DNA from: an uncultured Odoribacter sp.
GTDB lineage: Bacteria; Bacteroidota; Bacteroidia; Bacteroidales; Marinifilaceae
Assembly: GCA_944321145.1 (NCBI GenBank)
Contig: CALUKF010000031.1
Location: 1-36,381, forward strand
DNA length: 36,381 nucleotides
Direction of reading: 5' to 3'
Shown here: positions 21,349 to 30,181 of the stretch, piece after piece
Layout of the letters: every line of letters starts with the position of its first letter
Numbering within the stretch: position 1 is the first letter of the stretch
Made by a program: the position numbers and the translations under genes
Notes under the pieces: generated by a model
The model's input: the letters and a program-made list of their open reading frames with translations, nothing else
Told to the model about the DNA's origin: nothing
The model's database searches: none

Positions 21349-22158
21349 CTAAAACATAAAGCAAAATCCTTTCTTTTGTGAAACTTTGAATCGCTCTATC
21401 TCCAAAGCAAGCGATTTCTTCAACTGTCCTGCCATAAAGTCCATAAAAGAGTGATTGTTTCCCTCTTCTTGGCATTGACGCAAGGAAAGTATATAGGCTT
21501 CTCTATCTTCTTTGAATACCTTGACCGGAAAAAGGTGATAGCAAAATTGAATATAGTTCATCAGCAAGCGGGCAGTCCTGCCATTACCATCCACCCACGG
21601 ATGTATAGTTACTAAATTAAGATGGGCATTGAAACTCAATTCATATTGTTCACAAAATGTCCCCGCGGACTTTTGCTTCTCTTGAAGAATCGCACAAAGT
21701 TCATCTACCTTGGCAGGAACTTTCAGATAGTTCATATAAGAACGTCCGCCAACACCAGCCGTAACACCGCATAGACGGAACTCCCCTTTCGAGGAATCGA
21801 AAGAACCGCCCGCTACGTTGTGTACGCTACCGGTAGTCCGCATCAACATAGCATTAAGCTTTTGTAAAAAAGCAGAAGTTATAGGCGCAGGACTGTTAGA
21901 TTCTGCTTTGGCAAACTCATACGCCTGCTTCAAGTCCTCATTCATCAGATGATGCGCAAGTGGCTTTCCTTTGGCTGTTACCCCTTCGTCAAAGAGAAGT
22001 TGTGTGTCAAGCTCCGTAAGCGTGGAGCCTTCAATGGCTGTGGAATGGGTGATAAGAGAGTACAGGTAGTACTTATCATAGTCCACCGCTTCATGGATGC
22101 CAAGTTCCTGAAACTTTTGATACAACTGCTTTATCTCTTGCCAAACACCATGTTCCAT
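21349..22158 (-). CDS. Fic-family AMP-transferase with N-terminal inhibitory motif
   Basis: A 269-residue protein. The Fic motif HPWVDGNGRTARL (186-198) has the catalytic His and the phosphate-binding loop complete (H-P-x-x-D/E-G-N-G-R). STAIEG at 39-44 fits the (S/T)xxxE(G/N) inhibitory helix placed N-terminal to the Fic core, as in class II proteins, in which the Glu blocks productive ATP binding. Such enzymes transfer AMP (or related groups) to Tyr, Thr or Ser of target proteins. There is no partner antitoxin gene beside it, which agrees with a built-in inhibitor. It has its own promoter and no operon neighbours. Confidence 0.9.
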   Translation of the reverse strand: MEHGVWQEIKQLYQKFQELGIHEAVDYDKYYLYSLITHSTAIEGSTLTELDTQLLFDEGVTAKGKPLAHHLMNEDLKQAYEFAKAESNSPAPITSAFLQKLNAMLMRTTGSVHNVAGGSFDSSKGEFRLCGVTAGVGGRSYMNYLKVPAKVDELCAILQEKQKSAGTFCEQYELSFNAHLNLVTIHPWVDGNGRTARLLMNYIQFCYHLFPVKVFKEDREAYILSLRQCQEEGNNHSFMDFMAGQLKKSLALEIERFKVSQKKGFCFMF

Positions 22159-22195
22159 TGCTATCTATCTTTATACAATAAACTTTATTTCCCTC

Positions 22196-22227
22196 CAAAG
22201 ATAATACATTTACAATGTCCAGCCAAA
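22196..22227 (-). promoter_or_regulatory. promoter of the Fic gene
   Basis: On the minus strand TTTG (22227-22224), 20 bp, then TATCTTTG (22203-22196), 37 bp before the ATG at 22158. Full consensus match. Confidence 0.7.
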
Positions 22228-22232
22228 GAAAC

Positions 22233-22286
22233 CCCCTGCTTAATACCACATTTTTTTGCACGTGCAGGGGACTGCCGCTTCGCGGC
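22233..22286. other. hairpins after the COG3014-like gene
   Basis: GCCGC (22274-22278) pairs with GCGGC (22282-22286), and CCCCTGC (22233-22239) with GCAGGGG (22264-22270); the palindrome TGCACGTGCA lies at 22257-22266. These follow the stop of the minus-strand envelope operon and probably form its 3' end. Confidence 0.4.
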
Positions 22287-23669
22287 TTACCACGTCGAAT
22301 ACACCGCAAACCTTGTCTTCCGCGCGGGCGTGGTAGGAAATTCCAGGCTGCGCCGCAGGACGGGGACGCGCTCGCCGCTAAACTCCAGTTCCACCCGTCC
22401 GCCCTCTGCCGGAAGCGGTACGCGGGCGTATGAAATAGCATAGGGGAGCGTCTGCCAGTTGCGGGTGTCTGCCTTCTCCGTGAGGGCGTTGGCAATGCCC
22501 ACGGCAAAGCCCAGCCATTGGTTCTGTTTCGAGGCTACTTGCTTGATGCCCTGCTTCACGGCAACGCGCAAGAGCGAATTGGAAAGCTCCCTCACCATGC
22601 GGTCGCGCAGGCATTTGAAGGCAATCTGATTGACGTCCTCCACTTCCTCCAAGGGATAAACAGCCTCATCGTTCCTCAACACCCCCTGCGCATACACCGG
22701 CTTCCGCTCTACATACTGCGGGAACACCACGCGCACCACATTCACGTCCGCCAGGCTGCTGCGGTCGGAATCGCTGTAACCGTCTGCCCAGAAAAAAGGA
22801 ATGTTCAGCCCCAACTCTGCATTATGGAACACCACGCCCCCGTCCCCCTTATCGATTTTAGTAAAAGTAATTCCCCACTCGTTCTTTACCGGACCAAAAC
22901 CGTTCAACCAGAAAACCACCGCTTCTCCGCCCGAAATTCCCGTTTCCGGCTGGTACGTACTCCCAAACTCCCGCTCATACGCCGCCAGTTCCTCCCGAAA
23001 GCCCAATGTGTACGCCGTGCGCAACAAATCCCGCTTCAGCTGCTCCGGAGCCCCGACGCCGAAATTCTTTACATAATCGCTTTCATACGTCTCGTATGCA
23101 TTCCGGTAGGCAATAAACGCATTGTTCGCATCCCCCGCCGCGTCGTATATCAACCCCATCAGCAAGTGCGCGAAAGCGTCCCGCTGGTAACGGTTTTTGT
23201 GGTCGGGATACTTGGCGTTCAATTGCTGCAGGCGGATGTTGATTTTCCGCGCCTCCACGAGGGCATCCTCCATATTGTCCATAAGCAGGTAATTCAACGC
23301 CTTGTACACGTTAATCATAATCACCTCGAAATCCTCCGGCTTATAAGCGCGGGCTTCCGGATTCGACACCAACACCGCCGCCTCCGTGAGGGCATTTTTC
23401 TGCTGTTCTTCAGTCAAACGTTCCGCCGTCTCAAAAGCGGCATTGCTCTCCGCCCGGTTGCCCAGCATAAAATGCACATACCCCAAATTCAGGTAATAGA
23501 GAATCTGGTTCTTTTTCCGCGACTGCCACTTGTCTTTCTTCAGAAGCTTCTCCGCCTGCTCGAACTCGCCGTCCCCGACAGCCTGTTGGAAAGCCATGCT
23601 GCGCTGGTACCAGGTGGCACACCCGGACAACAACACGCACACCGCGCACAACAGCAACACCCGACGCAT
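22287..23669 (-). CDS. COG3014-like lipoprotein with TPR-like repeats
   Basis: A 460-residue protein. Signal peptide MRRVLLLCAVCVLLSGC, Cys at 17. Residues about 25-220 are TPR-like helices (LYYLNLGYVHFMLGNRAESNAAF, KALNYLLMDNMEDALVEAR, FAHLLMGLIYDAAGDANNAFIAYRNAYE). The C-terminal half is a beta-rich region (GEAVVFWLNGFGPVKNEWG, SYARVPLPAEGG). This is the pattern of the COG3014 family, often encoded beside LpoB-like genes, as here (22 bp downstream of one). It is likely periplasmic and attached to the outer membrane, acting in cell-wall or secretion control with its neighbour. The exact role is unknown. Last gene of a three-gene operon. Confidence 0.8.
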   Translation of the reverse strand: MRRVLLLCAVCVLLSGCATWYQRSMAFQQAVGDGEFEQAEKLLKKDKWQSRKKNQILYYLNLGYVHFMLGNRAESNAAFETAERLTEEQQKNALTEAAVLVSNPEARAYKPEDFEVIMINVYKALNYLLMDNMEDALVEARKINIRLQQLNAKYPDHKNRYQRDAFAHLLMGLIYDAAGDANNAFIAYRNAYETYESDYVKNFGVGAPEQLKRDLLRTAYTLGFREELAAYEREFGSTYQPETGISGGEAVVFWLNGFGPVKNEWGITFTKIDKGDGGVVFHNAELGLNIPFFWADGYSDSDRSSLADVNVVRVVFPQYVERKPVYAQGVLRNDEAVYPLEEVEDVNQIAFKCLRDRMVRELSNSLLRVAVKQGIKQVASKQNQWLGFAVGIANALTEKADTRNWQTLPYAISYARVPLPAEGGRVELEFSGERVPVLRRSLEFPTTPARKTRFAVYSTW

Positions 23670-23691
23670 GACCGTCCTCCTTCCTCAGAGC

Positions 23692-24294
23692 TTAAAACGC
23701 CCGGTCGCTGACCTGTTTTTTGATTTTCTTATCACCCATCCACACCACTTCGTTGGACTCCAGATTGGTCAATTCCAAATCCACCTGGTAATACACCACC
23801 TTTTCCTTCCGATAGGTATCAACAATGCTGTTGATGGTTCCCTGCAGGATAAAATCTGCTCCCAGCTCCAACCCCCATTTCTTGGCAGTCTCCGGCAACG
23901 TATATCCTTGGTTCTGCTCATAGCGTTCATCGCGCAATTCCTGCCGCTTCTCCCCTGCCTGCACCAGGCGTGCGCTGCCGTCGTTAATGATTGCCTTCTC
24001 GATATCCTTGATAAACGTCTCCGAATTGATGTGCTCATGGCTCTTGTTCGTCACCGTCCCCACGACAATCACCGGGCGCTTGTCCCCGTGTGCCGCCTCA
24101 TAGACCGGCAACCACCGCGCATGCAGGAGGTCGTTAATCATTTCCTCCGACACCATCTGCGAATCCGTGTCGTTCCAATTTCCACTCAAATCAATGACTT
24201 CGCCTGCGTCCACGCGCGAAACCTTCCGGTTGGCACAACTGCTGACTGCCACCGCCAATACCAATACCGCTAAAACAATACCCAATTTTCTCAT
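23692..24294 (-). CDS. LpoB/CsgG-like lipoprotein, putative penicillin-binding-protein activator
   Basis: A 200-residue lipoprotein. MRKLGIVLAVLVLAVAVSSC gives the signal and acylated Cys (20); ANRKVSRVD follows. The core contains DLSGNWNDTDSQMVSEEMINDLL, PVIVVGTVTNKSHEHINSETFIKDIEKAII and GADFILQGTINSIVD, the order seen in LpoB-like proteins, which stimulate bifunctional penicillin-binding proteins across the periplasm. The upstream Met codon at 24345 is rejected because the signal peptide begins at 24294. It is 22 bp before the COG3014-like gene and 64 bp after the DUF1460 gene. The activator role is known for LpoB in enterobacteria and is only inferred here. Confidence 0.83.
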   Translation of the reverse strand: MRKLGIVLAVLVLAVAVSSCANRKVSRVDAGEVIDLSGNWNDTDSQMVSEEMINDLLHARWLPVYEAAHGDKRPVIVVGTVTNKSHEHINSETFIKDIEKAIINDGSARLVQAGEKRQELRDERYEQNQGYTLPETAKKWGLELGADFILQGTINSIVDTYRKEKVVYYQVDLELTNLESNEVVWMGDKKIKKQVSDRAF

Positions 24295-24358
24295 AACAAA
24301 CTGTATTTTAAAATCATTCTTTTCATTTCTCCAAACAAATCCCATGCCACACGCCGCC

Positions 24359-25207
24359 TCATCCGCCCCGATTCGTGAGCCGCCCCACCATAATCCCGCT
24401 CTGCGTGCGGTTCCCTGCCAAATACGCCGCCAGCGGCTCCTCGCTCAGCACCACCCTCCCCCGCTCACTCGACGCATGCAACAAATACACCTCCCCGTCC
24501 TCCACCACGGCAAAACCGAGATGCGACGTGTCCAACCCCTCCACCGTCGTCGTAATCAGGATTACATCCCCCGTCTTTATCTGCGCGGCAACCTCCTCCA
24601 CGCGCTCCTTTGGGATATAATAATACGTCCGTGCACGGATGGAATCCTCCACCATCCGCATCTTCTCCCGCAACGCCCCGCACACCTTCAACGCCGGATA
24701 AGCCTCCGCATGCGCCGTCATGAAATTCACCTCCGGGGCATACCGCTCCCCGCCTAATCCACAAGTCACATCCTCCAATATCCCCGCCCGCACCATCTCT
24801 GCCAGCCAATCCGAAGAATAATGCAACCGCGAAGCATAATCCCACGCCTCCCCGTCCCGGTAGCGCAACCGCACCAACTGCCCCACAAACGCCTCCTCCG
24901 TCCGCTCCCCGCACCCCTCCGTCAACGCCAGTGCCAACACATTCTCCACAAACGTCACGCAATCAAACGCCCGCAAATTCACCACCACCCGTTCCTCCGG
25001 CGTATCCCCCAGCGTTCCCCCCCCATACGGCATCCCCTCCAAAAAACCTCCCCACCCAACCACCCGCTCTCCCGCCGGCAATCCCGCCAGCTCTCTCTCC
25101 TCCGCATACTGCCAGAACCGCCCGAGCATCTCCCTGTCCGCCTCCCCAACCATTCCCCCCTTCCACGCCCCCGCCAACAACAATCCTATTAAAACAATCC
25201 AATACAT
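24359..25207 (-). CDS. DUF1460 protein, N-acetylmuramoyl-L-alanine amidase-like
   Basis: A 282-residue protein with an N-terminal membrane segment or signal (MYWIVLIGLLLAGAW). FDCVTFVENVLALA places the catalytic Cys at about residue 83. TSHLGFAVVEDGEVYLLHASS (about 230-250) holds the His of a papain/NlpC-like active site, as in the DUF1460 family. Members cleave or remodel peptidoglycan peptides in the periplasm. The start at 25207 is chosen because a promoter lies just upstream (25234-25227); longer frames reach to 25333 but would begin upstream of it. The coding strand is strongly G-rich and its complement C-rich, so false long frames occur opposite. First gene of the envelope operon. Confidence 0.85.
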   Translation of the reverse strand: MYWIVLIGLLLAGAWKGGMVGEADREMLGRFWQYAEERELAGLPAGERVVGWGGFLEGMPYGGGTLGDTPEERVVVNLRAFDCVTFVENVLALALTEGCGERTEEAFVGQLVRLRYRDGEAWDYASRLHYSSDWLAEMVRAGILEDVTCGLGGERYAPEVNFMTAHAEAYPALKVCGALREKMRMVEDSIRARTYYYIPKERVEEVAAQIKTGDVILITTTVEGLDTSHLGFAVVEDGEVYLLHASSERGRVVLSEEPLAAYLAGNRTQSGIMVGRLTNRGG

Positions 25208-25226
25208 AACTTTTCCTTTAGTCCCA

Positions 25227-25256
25227 CAAAGATACGCCAAAAACCGCACAACCAAA
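25227..25256 (-). promoter_or_regulatory. promoter of the envelope operon
   Basis: On the minus strand TTTG (25256-25253), 18 bp, then TATCTTTG (25234-25227), 19 bp before the ATG at 25207. The spacer is slightly short. Confidence 0.6.
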
Positions 25257-25336
25257 AGCAAATCTCTCCGGAAATCCACACCCCGCCTGCCAAGTGGCAA
25301 AAACGGTGCAAAACAGCGGGAGAAACAGGTCAAAGC

Positions 25337-25526
25337 CTATATTTCCCTTACATTTCACTTACACGTAAGTTAGATTCCTATTACAGGATGCTTATATGAT
25401 AAGCTATCTTTAACCTATTCTTATTATATTGGAATAGGATGATAATAGGTTTATAATAGGTTGAGAATAGGTTTATCTCTAAATGAAATGTAACTCAACT
25501 GTAAGTTAAGTGTAACTCAAATATAG
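25337..25526. repeat. 190-bp mirror dyad of 11-bp units (TTACA and CCTATT words)
   Basis: The centre is at 25431.5. Reading each arm inward in 11-bp units, the left gives TTACATTTCAC, TTACACGTAAG, TTAGATTCCTA, TTACAGGATGC, TTATATGATAA, GCTATCTTTAA, CCTATTCTTAT; the right (complement) gives TTACACTTAAC, TTACAGTTGAG, TTACATTTCAT, TTAGAGATAAA, then CCTATTCTCAA, CCTATTATAAA, CCTATTATCAT. The AATAGG copies start at 25433, 25444, 25455 and 25466, exactly 11 bp apart; TGTAA at 25489, 25500 and 25511. The next outer unit also mirrors (CTATATTTCCC / CTATATTTGAG), and GCAAAACAG at 25308-25316 has a counterpart near 25536-25545, so the dyad may be longer. It fills the gap between the divergent envelope operon and trpS. 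Confidence 0.85.
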
Positions 25527-26784
<1,258 letters not shown>

Positions 26785-26823
26785 GCCAAGGAAGCGAGGG
26801 CTTCCGAGAACTTATCAAAATGA

Positions 26824-26852
26824 AAAGGGCACGCCGTGACGGCATGCCCTTT
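26824..26852. terminator. terminator between trpS and gltX
   Basis: AAAGGGCACGCCGT (26824-26837) pairs with ACGGCATGCCCTTT (26839-26852) apart from one mismatch and the apex. A-run before and T-run after make it usable from both strands. Confidence 0.7.
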
Positions 26853-26900
26853 CTTATGTATTTCTACTCTCTTTTCCCCTTCATTTCTCGTTCAAACAGG

Positions 26901-26968
26901 TTTGCAATCTGCTTGATTTTCAGATGGGGATTTAAAATCCCCAGAATTTTTTGCTGCCAGATTGCAAA
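26901..26968. repeat. nested dyad downstream of gltX
   Basis: TTTGCAATCTG (26901-26911) mirrors CAGATTGCAAA (26958-26968), and inside it GGGGATTT (26926-26933) mirrors AAATCCCC (26935-26942), both around 26934. The bases between are not paired. It lies between the terminator and the end of the minus-strand gltX gene. Confidence 0.6.
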
Positions 26969-26994
26969 TCCGGCAGAACGATACTTATAGTTTT

Positions 26995-28515
26995 TTACAT
27001 CAGCGCAATGGCGCGTTCCATCCGGCGGAGGGTCTCTTCCTTGCCGATGATTTCAATGACGTCGAACATGTGGGGACCTTTGGCAGCCCCGATGATGGCG
27101 ACGCGGAAGGGATTCATCACTTTACCAAAGCCGAGTTGTTTCTCCGTAATCCAGGCAGAGATGACTTTTTCGGTATTGGCAAAGGTATAATCGTCAATGG
27201 AGCGCAGGATTTCAAGCAATTCGCACATCAATTCCTTTGCCCCTTCCTTCCAATATTTCTTGGTGTCCTTCTCCACAAACTCCGTGGGGGCGGTGAAGAA
27301 GAAACGGCAATCTTCGTAGAGGTCTTTCACAAAACTGTACCGCTCTTTCATGAGGGCGCAAATGCGCTCCACCTTCTTCGGCTCGTAGGGCAAGCCGTCG
27401 GCTTCCAAATAAGGGCGCACGAGTTCTGCCAGCTCGCTGTCGGGCTTGGCGATGAGGTATTTGTGATTGAACCATTTGGTCTTTTCCGGGTCGAACTTCG
27501 CGCCGGATTTCTTTACGCGGTCGAGGGTGAACAAGTCGCACAACTCCTGGAGGGTAAAGATTTCCTGGTCGGTGCCGGGATTCCAGCCAAGGAGGGCAAG
27601 CATGTTGATAAAGGCTTCGGGGAAATAGCCGTCCTCCTTGTAACCGTGCCATTTCTCGCCGGTAGCAGGGTCGGTGAACTCCATGGGGAAGACAGGGAAC
27701 CCCATCTTGTTGCCGTCGCGCTTGCTGAGCTTGCCGTTGCCGACAGGCTTGAGAATCAAGGGCAGGTGAGCAAATTCAGGCATGGTGTCCTCCCAACCGA
27801 ACGCCCTGTAGAGCAACACGTGCAGGGGCAACGAGGGCAACCACTCTTCGCCGCGGATGACGTGCGTGATGCGCATCAGATGGTCGTCCACGATATTGGC
27901 AAGGTGATAGGTAGGCATGCCGTCGGATTTATAGAGCACCTTGTCATCGAGGAGCGAACTATTGAAGTGCACCTCGCCGCGGATGATGTCGTGGAGGAGC
28001 AAATCCTCGTTTTCGGGCATCTTGAAGCGGATGACGTAGTGGGCTTGGCTGTCAAGGAGACGCCGCACCTCATCAGCAGGCATGACCAGCGAATTTTTGA
28101 GGCTGCCCCGATGGGCGGCATTGTATATGAAAGTCTCCCCCCGGTTCTCGCACTCCTTGCGGAGAGCATCGAGTTCCTCGGCGGTATCAAAAGCATAGTA
28201 GGCATGCCCGCTCTCTACGAGACGGAGGGCATATTCCCTGTAGATTTCCTTGCGCTCGCTCTGGCGGTAGGGACCGCAATCGCCTCCGGCACCGACACCT
28301 TCGTCGACGGTGAGCCCGCACCATTTCAAGGATTCAATGATATATTCTTCCGCGCCAGGCACATAGCGGGTCTGGTCGGTGTCTTCGATTCGCAAAAGAA
28401 AATCTCCCCCGTTGTGGCGGGCGAAGAGATAGTTGAAGAGGGCTGTGCGCACTCCTCCCAAATGCAAGGCTCCCGTGGGACTGGGAGCAAATCTTACTCG
28501 TACTTTTCGTTCCAT
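26995..28515 (-). CDS. gltX: glutamyl-tRNA synthetase
   Basis: A 506-residue class I synthetase. [23 protein letters not shown] (8-30) is the HIGH-type motif of Glu[10 protein letters not shown] (43-50) follows, and KLSKRDG (262-268) is the KMSKS-type loop. The C-terminal anticodon-binding part ([19 protein letters not shown] and later) is complete. It charges tRNA-Glu for translation and for tetrapyrrole synthesis. It is the last gene of a minus-strand unit: acyltransferase, two small genes, gltX, with gaps of 1, -1 and 22 bp. The plus-strand frame covering its whole length is a shadow. Confidence 0.96.
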   Translation of the reverse strand: MERKVRVRFAPSPTGALHLGGVRTALFNYLFARHNGGDFLLRIEDTDQTRYVPGAEEYIIESLKWCGLTVDEGVGAGGDCGPYRQSERKEIYREYALRLVESGHAYYAFDTAEELDALRKECENRGETFIYNAAHRGSLKNSLVMPADEVRRLLDSQAHYVIRFKMPENEDLLLHDIIRGEVHFNSSLLDDKVLYKSDGMPTYHLANIVDDHLMRITHVIRGEEWLPSLPLHVLLYRAFGWEDTMPEFAHLPLILKPVGNGKLSKRDGNKMGFPVFPMEFTDPATGEKWHGYKEDGYFPEAFINMLALLGWNPGTDQEIFTLQELCDLFTLDRVKKSGAKFDPEKTKWFNHKYLIAKPDSELAELVRPYLEADGLPYEPKKVERICALMKERYSFVKDLYEDCRFFFTAPTEFVEKDTKKYWKEGAKELMCELLEILRSIDDYTFANTEKVISAWITEKQLGFGKVMNPFRVAIIGAAKGPHMFDVIEIIGKEETLRRMERAIALM

Positions 28516-28537
28516 GTGTATCGTTGTTTATGTCAGA

Positions 28538-28789
28538 TTACGATTCCCTGTTTTTCAGTATGCTGCGAAACAGTTGCTTGGCGTATGCCACGGCTTCGCG
28601 GATGGCGGTCTCGCGGGAAGCGATGCCGCTGAGTATCGGCTCGGCATGATTAAAAGGATTGTGGGGGTCATCGGTCAGGAGGTAAACGGTGTACTTGCCG
28701 TTTTTCCCGTTTTTGGTTTTACTGACCAGCCCGAACCACACTTCGATTGCCCGCTCGCCGACGTATATGGTGCGTTTTACCCTGTACAT
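28538..28789 (-). CDS. 83-residue hypothetical protein in the gltX unit
   Basis: A small soluble protein, MYRVKRTIYVGERAIEVWFG, with KNGKYTVYLLTDDPHNPFNHAEP in the middle and a basic helical end (YAKQLFRSILKNRES). Its start overlaps the stop of the preceding small gene by one base (TGATG), so translation is probably coupled. I do not recognise a domain. Its place between a lipid acyltransferase unit and gltX gives no clear role. Confidence 0.65.
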   Translation of the reverse strand: MYRVKRTIYVGERAIEVWFGLVSKTKNGKNGKYTVYLLTDDPHNPFNHAEPILSGIASRETAIREAVAYAKQLFRSILKNRES

Positions 28790-28977
28790 CAGCGTCGTCT
28801 TTTAACGTTATCGGGCTTCTGGAAGTTCAGTAAAGTGATAATCACCACGAGGCATGCCATGGCGGCAATGTTGATGTACACCGCCGTCTTGGGGTCTTCC
28901 GGCGCAAGGAGCGTCACCGTGCTCGAAAGCATGATGAGGAAAGCTGTCAGAATAATCAGTATCCGTATGATTTTCAT
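28789..28977 (-). CDS. 62-residue two-helix membrane protein
   Basis: Two hydrophobic stretches (IIRILIILTAFLIMLSSTVTLL and AAMACLVVIITLL) separated by APEDPKTAVYIN, with a basic tail (KPDNVKRRR). The tail suggests that both ends are in the cytoplasm. It starts one base after the acyltransferase stop codon. Family not recognised; a small partner of the acyltransferase is possible. Confidence 0.65.
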   Translation of the reverse strand: MKIIRILIILTAFLIMLSSTVTLLAPEDPKTAVYINIAAMACLVVIITLLNFQKPDNVKRRR

Positions 28978-28978
28978 A

Positions 28979-30109
28979 TTATAATTTTAAATGGTTCTTG
29001 ACGGGGTTGGCATATATTTCCAGGAAAATGTTGTTCAACAGGGAGACATTGCCTTCCAACCGGTCGATTTTTTGCGTCATGGTACGGATGAAATTTTCTT
29101 TTTCCTCCGGGGTGTAAAATGCACTGAACTTGTTGACCGAATGCAGCAAATCGTAGGCGATGTAGTTGTTCGGCCACAGCTTGTAGTTCTTGTGGATTTT
29201 GTCGTCGATGAGGGCAGCAAGGGCTTCAATCCGGTCGTTGTGGGACGCGAGGGCGTCAATGGATGCCAGTTCCTCGTCCGTGAGGCGGTCGATGTGGAAA
29301 TGTATCCTGCCCTTGTAGTCCTTCAAGCCGGTAATCATGCTGTTCATGTCGGCTTCGGGGGTCTTGGTGTATTCGCCCACGGAGCGGATATATAGCTCCT
29401 GCGTCTTGAGGGCGTCGCACGGCTCCCATTCGTAAGAGATGGCAAGCGGCATGAGGCGCAGTTCTTTGAAATTCTCGGCAAACCCGGAGGGACCGCTGAT
29501 GCGCAGCATTTTCAGCAATGCCTGCTGCACGCGGTCGTCGCCATTCTTGGTGCGTCCCTCTTTTTCGGCAATCCATACCGAATATTCGTTCTCGGCGATG
29601 GTCTCACGGATGTACTGCGAACGGAGCGCCGAGCTGCTCAGCATCTCGCGCACGGTGATGTCGCGCTCGATGACAAAACAGGAGTCCAATTTGACAAAAT
29701 CGGTCACCCAATCGTTTATCAAGAGGTTGCTGCCGATGGCAGGGCGGGTGTACTTCGCGCCGTGCTCCCGCAGCAGCACATTGAGGATGGCTGAATCCAG
29801 GATGATGTCGCGGTGGTTGGACATGAAGGTATAAGAGAGATTGTTGTCCACCAAGTCCATGCCTTCAATCGTGACGCCGTCGGTCGTCATGTCCATTAAC
29901 CTGCGGACAATCGGTCCAAAGAGATACTCCTGGAACTGGTCTTTCGTCTGGATTCTTTTCAGCATGGCAATGATGGGGGCTTTGTCCAACTTGAAAAGCT
30001 GTTTGAACAAATCCAAAAAAGCCTCTGATTGGCAAAGCCTCTCCACTGCCGCAGGGACTTCACTATCGTAATAAGGCCGGATGCTGTCGAATTCGGGATT
30101 CGATGTCAT
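28979..30109 (-). CDS. PlsC-like glycerophospholipid acyltransferase
   Basis: A 376-residue protein. FMSNHRDIILDSAIL (about 95-109) is the acyltransferase motif I, with H99 and D105. The spacing is H-x5-D instead of the usual H-x4-D, as in a Bacteroidota subgroup I recall with N-H-R-D-I; the catalytic Asp may thus be placed differently. GSNLLINDW fits motif II and AEKEGRTKNGDD (about 181-192) motif III. Likely role: moving an acyl chain to a lipid precursor at the membrane. No membrane segment. Its promoter TATCTTTG at 30168-30161 is followed by a 14-bp palindrome in the leader (30135-30148). It leads the unit that ends with gltX. Confidence 0.78.
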   Translation of the reverse strand: MTSNPEFDSIRPYYDSEVPAAVERLCQSEAFLDLFKQLFKLDKAPIIAMLKRIQTKDQFQEYLFGPIVRRLMDMTTDGVTIEGMDLVDNNLSYTFMSNHRDIILDSAILNVLLREHGAKYTRPAIGSNLLINDWVTDFVKLDSCFVIERDITVREMLSSSALRSQYIRETIAENEYSVWIAEKEGRTKNGDDRVQQALLKMLRISGPSGFAENFKELRLMPLAISYEWEPCDALKTQELYIRSVGEYTKTPEADMNSMITGLKDYKGRIHFHIDRLTDEELASIDALASHNDRIEALAALIDDKIHKNYKLWPNNYIAYDLLHSVNKFSAFYTPEEKENFIRTMTQKIDRLEGNVSLLNNIFLEIYANPVKNHLKL

Positions 30110-30134
30110 AGTATTGCGTTAAAGTTAAATACTA

Positions 30135-30148
30135 AGTGAATATTCACT
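30135..30148. promoter_or_regulatory. 14-bp perfect palindrome in the acyltransferase leader
   Basis: AGTGAATATTCACT is fully symmetric. It lies between the -7 box (30161-30168, minus) and the start codon at 30109, a place where a bound regulator would block elongation. It has the GTGA-N4-TCAC layout, close to but not the same as Crp (N6) sites. Confidence 0.5.
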
Positions 30149-30160
30149 CGTTTCCGGGCA

Positions 30161-30168
30161 CAAAGATA
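30161..30168 (-). promoter_or_regulatory. -7 box of the acyltransferase-gltX unit
   Basis: TATCTTTG on the minus strand, 51 bp before the ATG at 30109. No clear -33 box. Confidence 0.5.
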
Positions 30169-30181
30169 ATGAAAGTATGTG

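Noticed and set aside
24295-24345. Longer N-terminus of the LpoB-like protein
   Set aside because: The signal peptide with lipobox begins at the ATG at 24294; an extension would bury it.
24821-25209. Pro/His/Ser-rich plus-strand frames opposite the DUF1460 gene
   Set aside because: They come from the C-rich complement of a G-rich coding strand; low-complexity and overlapping in several frames.
25208-25333. Longer N-terminus of the DUF1460 protein
   Set aside because: The extension would start upstream of the promoter at 25256-25227 and would mask the N-terminal signal.
25337-25526. CRISPR array
   Set aside because: The repeat step is 11 bp with 5-6-bp words and mirrored arms; there are no 25-40-bp repeats with unique spacers and no cas genes.
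25337-25526. Replication origin with DnaA boxes
   Set aside because: No TTATNCACA-type boxes and no dnaA, dnaN or parAB nearby; the other two dyads have different words.
26962-28632. A 556-codon plus-strand frame opposite gltX
   Set aside because: It covers the complement of a clear glutamyl-tRNA synthetase and has no recognisable motif.
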